From NCBI RefSeq assembly GCF_010672455.1, contig NZ_JAAHGO010000060.1:1-54394 (forward strand): DNA of 54,394 nucleotides, read 5' to 3'. Within the stretch, counting starts at the first letter, position 1; each line of letters opens with the position of its first letter. Below, one piece after another: positions 41,866-51,137 of the stretch. The notes beneath the pieces were generated by a model. The model was not told the DNA's origin. It did no database searches and saw only the letters and a list, made by a program, of their open reading frames with translations. A program made the position numbers and the translations under genes. The stretch comes from Okeania sp. SIO2C9. GTDB taxonomy: Bacteria > Cyanobacteriota > Cyanobacteriia > Cyanobacteriales > Microcoleaceae.

Positions 41866-42088
41866 TTTGTAAAAGTAATAATATTATCTTATGTGTATAA
41901 ACTTTAGTAAGTTGGCCTTCGTTGATATACCCAAAATACGCTATTAATGTTGTATTAGAGTTATTGGGTTTTGCTAATGCTTTTTCTTACGAAATGCTCC
42001 GCTTGCACAGCAAAACCCAACCTAAATTTGAAATCACTTTTCCACAATTTGGAAAGCTGAGTGCTGATCGCTAACTGCTGACTGCTAT

Positions 42089-42475
42089 TTAAGCACTCCA
42101 ACGTTGAACAACTAGACGTACAGATCCATCCTGGTTTTTTTGCTGTTCGGTAACCTGAAATCCTTGTTTAGCAGTTTCATTAACTACTGTATGGAAAGCA
42201 TAGCGCTGAGTCACCATATTAAGAAACCGATCTACAGACCATGCTTGTTGCCAAAATTGTAGATCGGCGACTAGCTCATATTCATTACCATTCCAGGTAA
42301 ACCCTAAGTCATACCCATTATTTTGTTCTACAACTACTTCAGCAGTGCTAGTTTGTCCGCGATAACCCCGGACTTCTGTTGGACCTGATTTCCAGTCAAT
42401 ACCTAAATCTGTGAGAGCAGACTGCAAAGACTTCAGATTACGAATTTGAGTTTTGATTTGACTAAAGTGTGACAT
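42089..42475 (-). CDS. ycf35: Ycf35/DUF1257 family protein
   Basis: The 128-residue protein matches the DUF1257 (Ycf35) family of cyanobacteria and plastids: MSHFSQIKTQIRNLKSLQSA at the start, a central EVRGYRGQ, a YDLGFTWNGNEYELVADLQFW segment and QRYAFHTV. The biochemical role is unknown. It lies 44-256 bp from its neighbours in a minus-strand run DUF2997 - Ycf35 - ferredoxin, which suggests a shared redox or pigment-related task. Confidence 0.92.
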   Translation of the reverse strand: MSHFSQIKTQIRNLKSLQSALTDLGIDWKSGPTEVRGYRGQTSTAEVVVEQNNGYDLGFTWNGNEYELVADLQFWQQAWSVDRFLNMVTQRYAFHTVVNETAKQGFQVTEQQKNQDGSVRLVVQRWSA

Positions 42476-42519
42476 AGTAATTCTAAGAGAAATAAACTGA
42501 ACTCAACAAGAAAAAAATT

Positions 42520-42732
42520 TTAGTAACTGCTAAAAGAAGAAACTTGCGTCCTAGCAGTATCAGACTGATGCTGCTGTTGAGCAAAGTATTCAGAAGTTGA
42601 CTCTTGAGTTAAGACAATACCTAACTCAGATTCAATTGCAGCAGTTACTTCTGTACAGGATGCACCAACAATGCCAGTAACTTTTTCCTGTACGCGACCA
42701 TCCGGATGAATGATGAACTCTAAAGTTTCCAT
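42520..42732 (-). CDS. DUF2997 family protein
   Basis: A 70-residue protein, METLEFIIHPDGRVQEKVTG followed by IVGASCTEVTAAIESELG and a flexible Gln-rich tail. This is the small DUF2997 family usually encoded beside Ycf35. The open frame extends to 42780, and ATG codons at 42738 and 42732 are both possible; METLEF at 42732 fits relatives best. The function is unknown. A single conserved Cys sits in GASCTEV. Confidence 0.85.
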   Translation of the reverse strand: METLEFIIHPDGRVQEKVTGIVGASCTEVTAAIESELGIVLTQESTSEYFAQQQHQSDTARTQVSSFSSY

Positions 42733-43603
42733 GTTCATAGATGAATGATGAACAGTTGTAGGACTATGTACAGATACCAATTTTTTGAAACTGAATATCT
42801 GCTGAAATTGCTTCTTGATTATTTCAATGACTTGCTTTTAATCTAAATCAATTTTTACTAATTGATAGATAAAGAATCATTTCTTAACAAAAGTTATTAT
42901 AATCTGAAGCATTGCATCAGTTATTTGTTAAGTTTGGCGTATATTTTGGAAACCGTCAAGACAATGGACTCAGGCACGAGGAAATATGGGATCAAGAAAA
43001 TAGGCAGGTGAGTAATGCAATAAAACTTCAAGCTAAAAGTGCTTGACAAATATTACTCATACTGTTAAAGAAAATATTTTTCTTTAATATTTCTTGTCCA
43101 ATAAGTATTTTGGAATTTGTCGGTCAGGTATCTCTTGAAAATACAAATGATTTTCTAGGTTAAGCTGATATATATCAGTTGCGATAACCGTTAGAACTGA
43201 TCGAATAGCTGTTTGTGTAGCAGAACCTAGGAGAACTAACATAAGATTAATGACTAATCTTATCTCCTAGATAACTAAAGCCTTCTTTGTTCTTCTCTCT
43301 CCCTTTAGAATAAAGGCTCATTATATAATCTGAAATAATTTTTATGTTTTCTTAGTGAAAATTAGGTTTTGAATTATTTAATTTTCGTTCATTTCTAATA
43401 ATTGCAAAGAGATTTTTTAGATAATTAATTAAGTCGCTAACGAACCAGGAACTTTAGGTTAAATTCCTTCGTCTTTACTTACCTTTTTAACTTTTGATAC
43501 CAATTGTTTAAACTTTTGACTTTTAACTTCCGTCAAATGGTATGACTTCCGCAGTGATGCACCTTAGCAGATAATAAAAGTCTGTCCACTTAAATTAAGT
43601 GCT
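42733..43603. other. Long spacer with one structured hairpin
   Basis: It separates the DUF2997 run (minus) from the oxidoreductase gene (plus). No ORF is convincing. The notable feature is a nested hairpin at 43227-43270. A CTTTTGA-type repeat and a CTTCCGCAGTGATGCACC piece resembling the CTAGTGC element end occur near 43505-43565. Confidence 0.55.
43227..43270. other. Two-tier hairpin, possible ncRNA or terminator
   Basis: The outer stem CTAGGAGA (43227-43234) pairs with TCTCCTAG (43263-43270); the inner stem ATAAGATTA (43241-43249) pairs with TAATCTTAT (43255-43263). No gene ends close by, so it could be a small-RNA terminator. No family is recognised. Confidence 0.45.
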
Positions 43604-44617
43604 ATGAGTGCTATGCAAATCACAACTTCCAATAATCCAATTCATATAGGTGTTTTAGGTTTCGGTGGCCTGGGTCAAGCTGCAGCTAGGGTACTCGCTC
43701 CCAAACAAGAAATGCTCTGGGTTGCTGCTGCTGACCAAAAAGGTTATGCCTACAATACTCAAGGATTAAATCCCGATCAATGTATGACCATGTACAATAC
43801 TCAGGGGTCTTTAGGCTATTTAGAATCTGGTGGCGTTTTAAGTAATCAAAGTATTGAAGAACTAATCAAAGTTGCTGATACTGTAGATGGTTATTTTCTG
43901 GCCTTACCAAACTTGCCTAATACTTTTATGGCAGATGTGGCAAAACAATTTATTGCTGCTGGTTGGAGGGGTGTATTGGTGGATGCCATTAAGCGTACCA
44001 GTGCTGTAGAGCAATTATTGGCCTTGAAAGATGACCTACAAGCTGCGGGTATTACTTATATGACTGGTTGTGGGGCAACTCCTGGTTTATTAACTGCAGC
44101 AGCGGCCATTGCAGCTCAGAGTTATGCTGAAATTCACAGTGTAAAGATTACTTTTGGAGTGGGAATTGCGAATTGGGAGGCTTACCGTGCGACAATTCGT
44201 GAGGATATTGGCCATTTGCCTGGATATGATGTGGAACGGGCAAAGGCGATGACTGATGCTGAAGTTGAGGCTTTGTTGGAAGAGACTAATGGTCTGTTGA
44301 AACTGGAGAATATGGAACACGCTGACGATATTATGTTGGAGTTGGCGGGAATTTGCGATCGCGACCGGGTGAGTGTGGGAGGTATTGTTGATACTCGCAA
44401 CCCGAAAAAGCCTTTGAGTACTAATGTTCAGGTGACTGGTCGTACTTTTGAGGGCAAAATTTCTACACATACTTTTACATTGGGAGATGACACTAGTATG
44501 GCGGCTAATGTTTGTGGCCCTGCTTTTGGCTATTTGAAAGCTGGAGTTGCTTTATATCAAAGAGGTCTTTATGGTTTGTTTACTGCTGCGGAAGTTATGC
44601 CACAGTTTGTGCGGTAG
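43604..44617 (+). CDS. Saccharopine dehydrogenase-like oxidoreductase
   Basis: A 337-residue protein with an N-terminal Rossmann fold ([17 protein letters not shown] near 18-34) and a C-terminal domain of the saccharopine-dehydrogenase-like type found in cyanobacteria. Other blocks are [32 protein letters not shown] and [18 protein letters not shown]. It probably uses NAD(P); the substrate is not known. MQITTSNN (Met4) is an alternative start. It is monocistronic and followed by repeat DNA from 44631. Confidence 0.88.
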   Translation: MSAMQITTSNNPIHIGVLGFGGLGQAAARVLAPKQEMLWVAAADQKGYAYNTQGLNPDQCMTMYNTQGSLGYLESGGVLSNQSIEELIKVADTVDGYFLALPNLPNTFMADVAKQFIAAGWRGVLVDAIKRTSAVEQLLALKDDLQAAGITYMTGCGATPGLLTAAAAIAAQSYAEIHSVKITFGVGIANWEAYRATIREDIGHLPGYDVERAKAMTDAEVEALLEETNGLLKLENMEHADDIMLELAGICDRDRVSVGGIVDTRNPKKPLSTNVQVTGRTFEGKISTHTFTLGDDTSMAANVCGPAFGYLKAGVALYQRGLYGLFTAAEVMPQFVR

Positions 44618-44630
44618 TTTAAAATAATTA

Positions 44631-44742
44631 GGACTTGCGCAGTACAACGTATTTTCCTCATTGCGACTGACAGGGTTTGCGGAGCAGTCCGGAACGGAAA
44701 GCAATGTCAAACCCTAGTTTTTCCTACCTCATGCGTAAGTCC
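44631..44742. mobile_element. GGACTTACGCA-family element, uninterrupted copy
   Basis: 112 bp between GGACTTGCGCA and TGCGTAAGTCC. It is the empty-site reference for the split copy at 19560-19824. It starts 13 bp past the stop of the oxidoreductase gene. Confidence 0.75.
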
Positions 44743-45514
44743 TGATAATTCAAAAATCAAATTATCAAAATAATTGGGTCGCGCAACCCCGCCTTTTCAG
44801 GCGATCGGGTTTTTGGAGGCTTGCTCAAATTCCCTACTTCCCCTCCTGGGAGGGGGAGGGGCGAGGGGTGGGTTAACTTCAGTAGGGGCGAATGGCCATT
44901 CGCCCCTACTGACTTTTGACTTTTGACTTCGTTAAGGGGGCTGAGGAAAAATTCCCCAAAAAAATGTAGGGACGTTCCATGGAATGTTCCTACAAGGGCT
45001 TTAAAAAAGGTGTATTTGAGGCTTAATGAGATGTTTTATTAATTGTGACTCTGACAAAAAGAAGCCTATGGGCAAAGTTAAGCCTAAGCCCAAATCAATT
45101 AATAATTTTTCGATCAATTATAAACTTACTCAAAAGAATTCTCAACTATAATTGATACAGATTTCAATTAATTTACCCGATATATTCAGAACATAGATAG
45201 GGTTGATAGAAAAATTCCTGTCTATTCCGGGGTTATTTGATAGAGTAGTCTCTAATTGGCCTTTGTTATTTGACTTAATAGGACAAATACCATTTGCCCC
45301 TACAGTTAAAGAAATAATTTCTAATTTTATTGAAATTACTTCTTATTTAGCAAAAAAAAGAGACTAATCTATTAAGAAGAATTTGAAGCAAGAAGATTCT
45401 GCAAATAACTTGTATAAATTACTGAAAACCCTCAAAAATCTGCGTTGAGCTTTGGCAATTGTCTAACTCACCAGATTTAATGAATTTTATCAAAACTGAT
45501 CGGGAGTGTTGATT
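44743..45514. repeat. Spacer with palindromes, upstream of flavodoxin
   Basis: No gene is supported. It has a 30-bp perfect palindrome at 44881-44910 (AGTAGGGGCGAATGG and its complement), a 28-bp near-palindrome at 44966-44993, and CTTTTGA repeats between. The flavodoxin promoter should lie in 45150-45514; the AT-rich GAAATAATTTC inverted repeat near 45309 is a weak iron-regulation candidate only. Confidence 0.55.
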
Positions 45515-46063
45515 ATGGCAAAAATTGGTATCTTTTATGGTAGCACATCTGGCGTAACTGAAGAAATCGCTGAAGCATTGCGCGACAAATTCGGCGAAGA
45601 AATTTGCGATCTTTATAGTATGGAAGAAGATTACGACGAATATAGTCAACTTCTTGATTATGATTATTTGTTATTGGGTTGTTCGACCTGGGGTGCTGGG
45701 GAAGTACAGAATGACTGGCGCGAACCACTTTTTGATATGGATATCGAAAAGCCTGATTTTACAGGAAAAACTATTGCTTTGTTTGGTGCAGCAGATCAAG
45801 TCGGTCATGGAAAGCACTTTGCTGGGGCACTGCAGCTTATGTGTGACCACTTCGAGAAACTTGGTGCAACTATAGTGGGAGAGTTTCCTCTTGAAGGTTA
45901 CAGTTTTGAACACTCTTCAGCAGTGCGTAATGGTAAATTCGTGGGTTTGCCAATTGATGAAGTTAACCAAAGCGAGTTAACTGAGGAAAGAATTACTCAG
46001 TGGGTTGAAGCATTACGCCCCATTTTTGTAGGCACGGAAAGTGCTGTTTTGATACCTGCTTAG
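45515..46063 (+). CDS. Long-chain flavodoxin
   Basis: 182 residues, FMN-binding. The phosphate loop is GSTSGVTEE near 9-17, with isoalloxazine loops around CSTWGAGEVQNDW and FGAADQVGHGKHF, and the long-chain insert present. Flavodoxin replaces ferredoxin as acceptor of photosystem I under iron limitation and can donate to nitrogenase in diazotrophs. Which flavodoxin this is (IsiB- or NifF-like) cannot be settled here. ATG at 45515 (MAKIGIFYGS) is preferred over 45506. A short C-terminal extension (VGTESAVLIPA) follows the usual end. It is monocistronic, with a terminator at 46260-46286. Confidence 0.95.
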   Translation: MAKIGIFYGSTSGVTEEIAEALRDKFGEEICDLYSMEEDYDEYSQLLDYDYLLLGCSTWGAGEVQNDWREPLFDMDIEKPDFTGKTIALFGAADQVGHGKHFAGALQLMCDHFEKLGATIVGEFPLEGYSFEHSSAVRNGKFVGLPIDEVNQSELTEERITQWVEALRPIFVGTESAVLIPA

Positions 46064-46259
46064 ATATTGAAATTTGAAGGTTGATATTAAATCTGGCTAA
46101 CCATCTACGCTAAAGTTGTTACGAGTTGTTTAGAATAAATTCCTAAATTTGAGTATTTTTCGACTTCAGTAATAGCAACTTTTTAGCCGGAAATAGTAAC
46201 ATCTATCGCATCGTATGAAAATTTGTTTTGTTTGCATCTAAGTTCATCTCCTTTTGGAG

Positions 46260-46286
46260 TTGGGGAACATTCCCCAATTTTTTTTT
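46260..46286 (+). terminator. Intrinsic terminator downstream of flavodoxin
   Basis: TTGGGGAA (46260-46267), a 2-nt loop, TTCCCCAA (46270-46277), then nine T residues. A short CTCC..GGAG hairpin lies just before it. Confidence 0.9.
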
Positions 46287-46311
46287 GTGAATATTCATGT
46301 CTGCATCAAAG

Positions 46312-47200
46312 TGGATAATTTTCTCTTTAATGATGCTCAGGAGAAAGTATGGTTTTTTGCGTTGAATAAAAAGTCATGCGTAGGGGCGAACGACTCCTAA
46401 TATATAAATTATCTCACAACTTTTTGGAAGATGCAAGGCAAAAAAAACTTTGCGCCTATTGAGCTTCACAAAATGATGATTTGGAGGCTGAAACGATTAT
46501 TTTCTGTATTTCTGGGGTGAGCTAGCATTTTATAGGAACCCTGTTCGTCTTTTTGTCAAACTGGATAATTTTCTATTGTTGATAGTCTGGAGAAAGTCCG
46601 GTTTTTGCGTTGAATAAAAAGTCATGCGTAGGGGCGAACGACTCCCAATATATAAATTATCTCACAACTTTTTGGAAGATGCAAGGCAAAAAAACTTTGC
46701 GCCACTTCTTGAGCTTAACAAAATGACAGATTGGAGCCTACAGCAATAATTTTCTCTGTTTCTGGAGTAAATTTTCTCCGTTTCATCTTTTTGTCAAACT
46801 GGATAATTTTCTATTGTTGATAGTCAGGGGAAAGTATGTTTTTTTGCGTTGAATAAAAAGTCATGCGTAGGGGCGAACAACTCCCAATATATAAATTATC
46901 TCACAATTTTTTGGGGAATGCAAGACAAAAAAACTTGCGCCACTTCTTGAGCTTCACAAAATGACAACTTGAAGCCTACAGCAATAATTTTCTCTTGTTG
47001 ATGGTCAGGGGAAAGTATGTTTTTTTGCGTTGAATAAAAAGTCATGCGTAGGGGCGAACAACTCCCAATATATAAATTATCTCACAATTTTTTGGAAGAT
47101 GCAAGACAAAAAAAACTTGCGCCGCCGATTTCAGAGCTTCGCAAAATGATAGGTGGAGGCTGAGGTGATTATTTTCTGTATTTCTGGGATGAATTTTGTG
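46312..47200. repeat. Four tandem copies of a long direct repeat
   Basis: Units begin near 46312, 46562, 46800 and 46983, so periods are about 250, 238 and 183 bp. Each contains TTTTTTGCGTTGAATAAAAA, GTCATGCGTAGGGGCGAAC, ATATATAAATTATCTCACAA and CAAGGCAAAAAAACTTGCGCC in that order. Copies differ by a few substitutions and by deletion in the last. No reading frame is conserved. They lie between flavodoxin and the TPR gene. Confidence 0.88.
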
Positions 47201-47257
47201 AGGTTTTTATAGAGGTTAAATAATTAAGGTTAGACCATGAAAAATTAAGTAGTTATA

Positions 47258-48187
47258 TCAAGCAATGGCAGTTTGATTAGATGATAGGAGCCATGTTTGT
47301 AGTTGATTAATCAGAGCTTGAGTTTGATGATAAGCTACCATATCTCCTCCATCGCAGAAACATTTTGCTGCAGCTTGCCAATCTTGAATTGCTGCTTGAT
47401 AAAGTCCCTGGTGGTGGTGTAAAAGTCCTCGGTTTAAATAAGCTTGAGCTTCATGGGGATTAAGTTGTAGGGTTTTGCTAAAATCTTCCATTGCTCCTTC
47501 TATATTTCCCATCTTGCTACAGACACAACCTCGATTTAAATAAGCTCTGGAGTTATTAGCATCAATATTAATAGCATAAGAAAAATCTGCCATTGCCTTG
47601 TGCATTTTTTTTGACATTAAATATGCTAAACCTCGCTCATTATAGATATCTGCTCGATCAAAATTATTGTCTTGCTTAGTATTTGCTAAAGCTAGGTTAT
47701 AGTCTCCTACAGCTTTCTGATAATTTTTCAGTTCAAAATTAGCTAAACCTCGATTATATAAAGCACGAAAATCATTATGATTTTGATTAAGGACTTTGGT
47801 ATATTCTGCAATAGCTTGTTGGTAATTACTAATGTTGTAGTAGGCTAAACCTAGATTAAGATTTGCTTCTAGATTTTCTGGGTTGAGTTTAATAGCTTGA
47901 GTACAGTCAGCGATCGCTTGCTGGTACTTTTCCAACTGAAGATAGACTAAACATCTATTACTATAAGCACTGGCAAAGTTAGAATTAAGTTCTATTGCTT
48001 TGGTGAAATTATTAACTGCTTGTTCATAGTTTTTATCTTGAGTATTAGCTATACCTTCGGTGAAAAATTTTTGATAAATTCCGCTTTCTGAGCTAGCAGT
48101 TGCAGTTTTCATTGGTGGGGAGAATGAAGAAAAGATTACTGCAAAAACTATGCCAATACTTAGTAGAAATCGATAAAAGTTGTTCAT
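47258..48187 (-). CDS. Exported TPR-repeat protein
   Basis: A 309-residue protein with a signal peptide (MNNFYRFLLSIGIVFAVIFS, cleavage near residue 31-33 after ATA) and about seven tetratricopeptide repeats from 36 to 290, e.g. NFTKAIELNSNFASAYSNRC and QAIADCTQAIKLNPENLEAN. TPR arrays are protein-protein scaffolds; here probably periplasmic or thylakoid-lumenal. Partners are unknown. It is monocistronic, and its upstream region holds a TACAGCACTTTT-family element (48265-48374). Confidence 0.9.
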   Translation of the reverse strand: MNNFYRFLLSIGIVFAVIFSSFSPPMKTATASSESGIYQKFFTEGIANTQDKNYEQAVNNFTKAIELNSNFASAYSNRCLVYLQLEKYQQAIADCTQAIKLNPENLEANLNLGLAYYNISNYQQAIAEYTKVLNQNHNDFRALYNRGLANFELKNYQKAVGDYNLALANTKQDNNFDRADIYNERGLAYLMSKKMHKAMADFSYAINIDANNSRAYLNRGCVCSKMGNIEGAMEDFSKTLQLNPHEAQAYLNRGLLHHHQGLYQAAIQDWQAAAKCFCDGGDMVAYHQTQALINQLQTWLLSSNQTAIA

Positions 48188-49038
48188 AATATCTGTGAAG
48201 ATTGATAATAGTTATTAGCGATAATAAGCTATGGCTTTAACATTACAAAAGTTTTCTGGTTGATGAGGTACAAAGTTTTATTGCTCTAGGCAACAGGCAA
48301 CAGGCAACAGGCAACAGGCAATAGGGATAATAGTCTTATAGCTGTACCTCACTATCCTAAAAAGTGCTGTAAATGCTAATTAGCCTCCAATAGTTTTTAT
48401 TACAACTGATTATCCGAGTTCTATCTAAATTTATTATATTTATTTCAATATTAATGTAAGCATTTCCTAGGTCATGCTGCGCAAACAGCCGTCAGCTATT
48501 AGCTATCCTTCTAGGTCGGAACTGCGGACTTCAGCTATTAATTTTAGGGAGGGTAAAAGCAACCTTTGAAATTTAAAAATAATAAAAAGTTACTACCAAA
48601 GTCTCAGGACAAAACCTGAGAAGTAATTATTAATTAGGGTTTGCTGTTTGCGTAGCATTCCCTAGGAATAGCTGACTGCTGATCGCTGTTTGCTTACATA
48701 TTAATATTGGGGTGAACATCTAGAGCAAACTCAGCAGTTTGTTTCGCTCTAAATTTTCACCCCAACTAACTATTAAAGAAAAATTTATTAGGAGGAGAAA
48801 ATTTTCAATGTGAAGTAGAAAATTATTCTCGCTAATATTGTAATGACTTAACACACACAGAAAGTGGGTGCACCTGTGTAGACTTTTGATACTTTTTGAA
48901 GACAGTCAGAACTTTCTGAGAAACAGAAGCAATTTTTGATTAAACAATAACTACTTTGTTTTTTATGACTGTTGATAGTCACCGAACAAGTCCACTCGAA
49001 CTTATTTCAAGATGAAGTTAAATTTTTTATCTAATTTA
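48188..49038. repeat. Spacer with repeat element and long hairpin
   Basis: No gene. It includes the element at 48265-48374 with a GGCAACA tandem heptamer (48289-48324), a GTTTGCGTAGCATTCCCTAGG piece near 48650, the hairpin at 48709-48763, and an orphan AGGAGGAG site near 48791 followed by ATG TGA. Confidence 0.6.
48709..48763. other. Long nested hairpin, possible ncRNA or terminator
   Basis: The outer stem GGGGTGAA (48709-48716) pairs with TTCACCCC (48756-48763), and an inner TAGAGC-AAAC stem pairs with GTTT..GCTCTA. The symmetry suggests a folded transcript, but no gene ends nearby on either strand. Confidence 0.45.
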
Positions 49039-49380
49039 TTACCATTTGTCAGCTTGATCTAAAACATAAGCGACAACATCTTCAATATCATTAGGTTTTA
49101 GACGACCTTTGAAAGCTGGCATTGCTCCCTTACCATTTGTGACTTGATAGGTTACTGCTGCTACACTATCTTCTTTAAAACCTTTGAGATATTTTGTTAG
49201 GGCATCGGTTTTTAGAGTTTTCGGTGCCATGATTGTATTGCGACCTCCCAAATGGCAAGCGTTACAATTACCTTGGAATATCGCCTTCCCATGAGCTAAG
49301 TCTGCAGCTAAAGCGGGGGGTTGTACAGCAACAACAAAAAAAGTTATGGCCAATACCACAATTGATAGTAATTTTTTCAA
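49039..49380 (-). CDS. petJ: Cytochrome c6
   Basis: The 113-residue precursor has a signal peptide (about 1-25, cleaved after PPALA), then a class I cytochrome c of about 88 residues: heme motif Cys39-Asn-Ala-Cys42-His43 and axial Met87 (AMPAFKGRL). It carries electrons from cytochrome b6f to photosystem I or to the terminal oxidase in the thylakoid lumen when copper is short. The upstream palindrome GACAGCCTGTC (49467-49477), 87 bp before the start codon, also occurs beside petE and petR, so PetR-type control is likely. Confidence 0.97.
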   Translation of the reverse strand: MKKLLSIVVLAITFFVVAVQPPALAADLAHGKAIFQGNCNACHLGGRNTIMAPKTLKTDALTKYLKGFKEDSVAAVTYQVTNGKGAMPAFKGRLKPNDIEDVVAYVLDQADKW

Positions 49381-50098
49381 TTTTGTTCTCCTCTCTCAAC
49401 ACAAATACAGAAAATTATTAAATCTGCGTTTTTTATTCTAAATTGCACCTTTATATTAAGTCAAACGACAGCCTGTCAAACATAAAAATCAAATTAATCA
49501 CGAGCAAATAGTTTTGAATGCTACATTTTTAATTTGTGCTGATACTTTAATGTGCTTTATAGTAAAAGGAACTAAGGAAGAAGAAAGAAAGAAGAAGGAA
49601 AATTCTTAATGTTATCTGAGTTTTAAATTTTTGAACTGCCCTATCCTTTTTTTCGACTGCTATATTAAAAAGCGTTTCGGTCTGGAATTCTCCGCAAACA
49701 GATACCTAATTATGTGTGCAAATTTTTGGGCTGATAGATGTTTGCGTAGCATCCCGTAGGGAAGCGCTAATAGCTGATAGCTAATTAATAATAAAAATAA
49801 TTATTCTCCCCCTAAAAGTATCTAAATCACAAGAATTAATTGTGGAAGTTATTAACACTTGTGGTAGATAAATTTTTAGAGGGAGAAATGTTTAAGAGTT
49901 ATAACTGATAACTCTAAATTTTGATTAGTATTATGGTAAGCATTCCGCAGGAAATGCTTACGTATTATGAGACCTAAACTATTTAGTAACTTGCACAAGA
50001 ACAAGTATTCTTGTCATTACTTTAATAAACTACAGTAGAGCAAATTTCAAGTAGAGTAGAGCAAATTTCAAGTAGTTTCTCACACTTAAGTTCTGCTA
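49381..50098. other. petJ promoter region and spacer to petE
   Basis: It contains the petJ upstream region with the candidate operator at 49467-49477, AAGAAGG-type tracts near 49575-49600, a GTTTGCGTAGCATCCCGTAGGG piece near 49740, and an exact AGTAGAGCAAATTTCA direct repeat at 50034-50068. No gene is seen. Confidence 0.55.
49467..49477. promoter_or_regulatory. Candidate PetR operator, petJ
   Basis: GACAGCCTGTC is a perfect inverted repeat (5 bp arms, 1 bp centre) within AAACGACAGCCTGTCAAAC. The same arms and flanks recur at 50631-50641 between petE and petR. Confidence 0.75.
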
Positions 50099-50500
50099 TT
50101 ATTCTACAACCAGATGGCCAACCATTCCTGCACCACGGTGAGGAGTGCAGAAAAATTCATAATCACCAGTCTCAGCATCTGCTGGGATATTTACATCAAA
50201 GCTCTCTCCAGCTTTAAAAGCCAAATCTTTGTGAGAAAGTGATTTGGACAGTTCTGAATCTGGTGATTTAGCTGGATTGAACATTACATTATGAGGTGCA
50301 AGCATACCATTTTTAAATGTAACTGTATCACCTGGTTTAACAGCTATTTTCTTAGGACTAAATTGTAGTCCACCAGCACCCATTGTTACTTCATAGTTCG
50401 CTGCTTCTGCTGGATGAGAAAATACTAGACTACCAATAACTAGCATTACTACCGAAGCTAGTACTGCTACAGACTTGGAAAGTGAAGAAATAAAGCGCAT
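50099..50500 (-). CDS. petE: Plastocyanin
   Basis: The 133-residue precursor has a signal peptide (about 1-34, AEA then ANYEVTMG) followed by the type I copper domain. Copper ligands are His70 (APHNVMF), Cys118, His121 and Met126 in FFCTPHRGAGM. It shuttles electrons from cytochrome b6f to photosystem I in the lumen when copper is available and replaces cytochrome c6. It diverges from petR across 214 bp that contain the shared palindrome at 50631-50641. In Synechocystis PetR represses petE; the layout here is consistent with this. Confidence 0.98.
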   Translation of the reverse strand: MRFISSLSKSVAVLASVVMLVIGSLVFSHPAEAANYEVTMGAGGLQFSPKKIAVKPGDTVTFKNGMLAPHNVMFNPAKSPDSELSKSLSHKDLAFKAGESFDVNIPADAETGDYEFFCTPHRGAGMVGHLVVE

Positions 50501-50630
50501 TTTTACTCCTGTTCTTTTAAAATTATTATGTATTCAGAGATAATTTTACAATAGATATCTCCAAAAAAACCTGAAATCCTGATTCTGTTTAGATAAAAAT
50601 CTAATTTCTGGAGATTTATAATTGTAAAAC

Positions 50631-50641
50631 GACAGACTGTC
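50631..50641. promoter_or_regulatory. Candidate PetR operator, petE-petR
   Basis: GACAGACTGTC within AAACGACAGACTGTCATAC lies 131 bp upstream of petE and 74 bp upstream of petR. It could control both divergent genes, giving autoregulation. It differs from the petJ site only at the centre base of the palindrome. Confidence 0.75.
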
Positions 50642-50714
50642 ATACTTAAATAATTTAGCAGAAAAAGGGAGAAATTTAAACTACGGTGTTGTCAAAATCT
50701 AAAAATAAAAAATA

Positions 50715-51137
50715 ATGAGTACTTTACCAGATCACCGTCCACAACAAATGTCTTTAGGCCCTCTGGAAACAGAGATTTTGAATATTGTTTGGAAATTAGG
50801 TTGTGTCACAGTCAAACAGGTACATGAATATATTCTGGCTGACCCTGACCGAGAACTAGCTTATACTTCAGTAACTACAGTGCTACGTCGCCTGACTCAA
50901 AAGGGTTGGTTAGTTTGTGATGAAAGTGGGCGTGCCTTTATGTGGCGACCTTTAATTTCTCGTCGAGAAGCTGAAATGTTGAGAGCGCATCAACAATTAA
51001 ATAAATTTCTGGAAGTAGGAAACCCAGATTTGGTGGCCTCTTTTGCCGATAGTTTAGATTCTGCTAGTATCGAGCAAATAGAAGCGATCGCCGAAAAGCT
51101 AAAAGCTATACGCAAAGTTAGGGAGGAGAAAGAATAA
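50715..51137 (+). CDS. petR: BlaI/CopY-family regulator PetR
   Basis: A 140-residue winged-helix repressor of the BlaI/MecI/CopY family: LGPLETEILNIVWKLGCVTVKQV and the recognition region AYTSVTTVLRRLTQKGWL, then a helical dimerisation tail. In Synechocystis the orthologous PetR represses petE and activates petJ, and it is degraded when copper is present. Here it is next to petE and petJ and its stop overlaps the start of the protease gene by one base (TAATG), as expected for a regulator-protease pair. The name rests on family plus neighbourhood. Confidence 0.88.
   Translation: MSTLPDHRPQQMSLGPLETEILNIVWKLGCVTVKQVHEYILADPDRELAYTSVTTVLRRLTQKGWLVCDESGRAFMWRPLISRREAEMLRAHQQLNKFLEVGNPDLVASFADSLDSASIEQIEAIAEKLKAIRKVREEKE

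Noticed and set aside
45027-45152. 41-codon plus-strand frame with a basic Lys-Pro stretch
   Set aside because: No Shine-Dalgarno and no recognisable family; it may be chance in an AT-rich spacer.
45309-45345. AT-rich inverted repeat upstream of flavodoxin as a Fur box
   Set aside because: GAAATAATTTC and TTGAAATTACTT are only loosely similar to a Fur site, and similar AT-rich repeats are common here.
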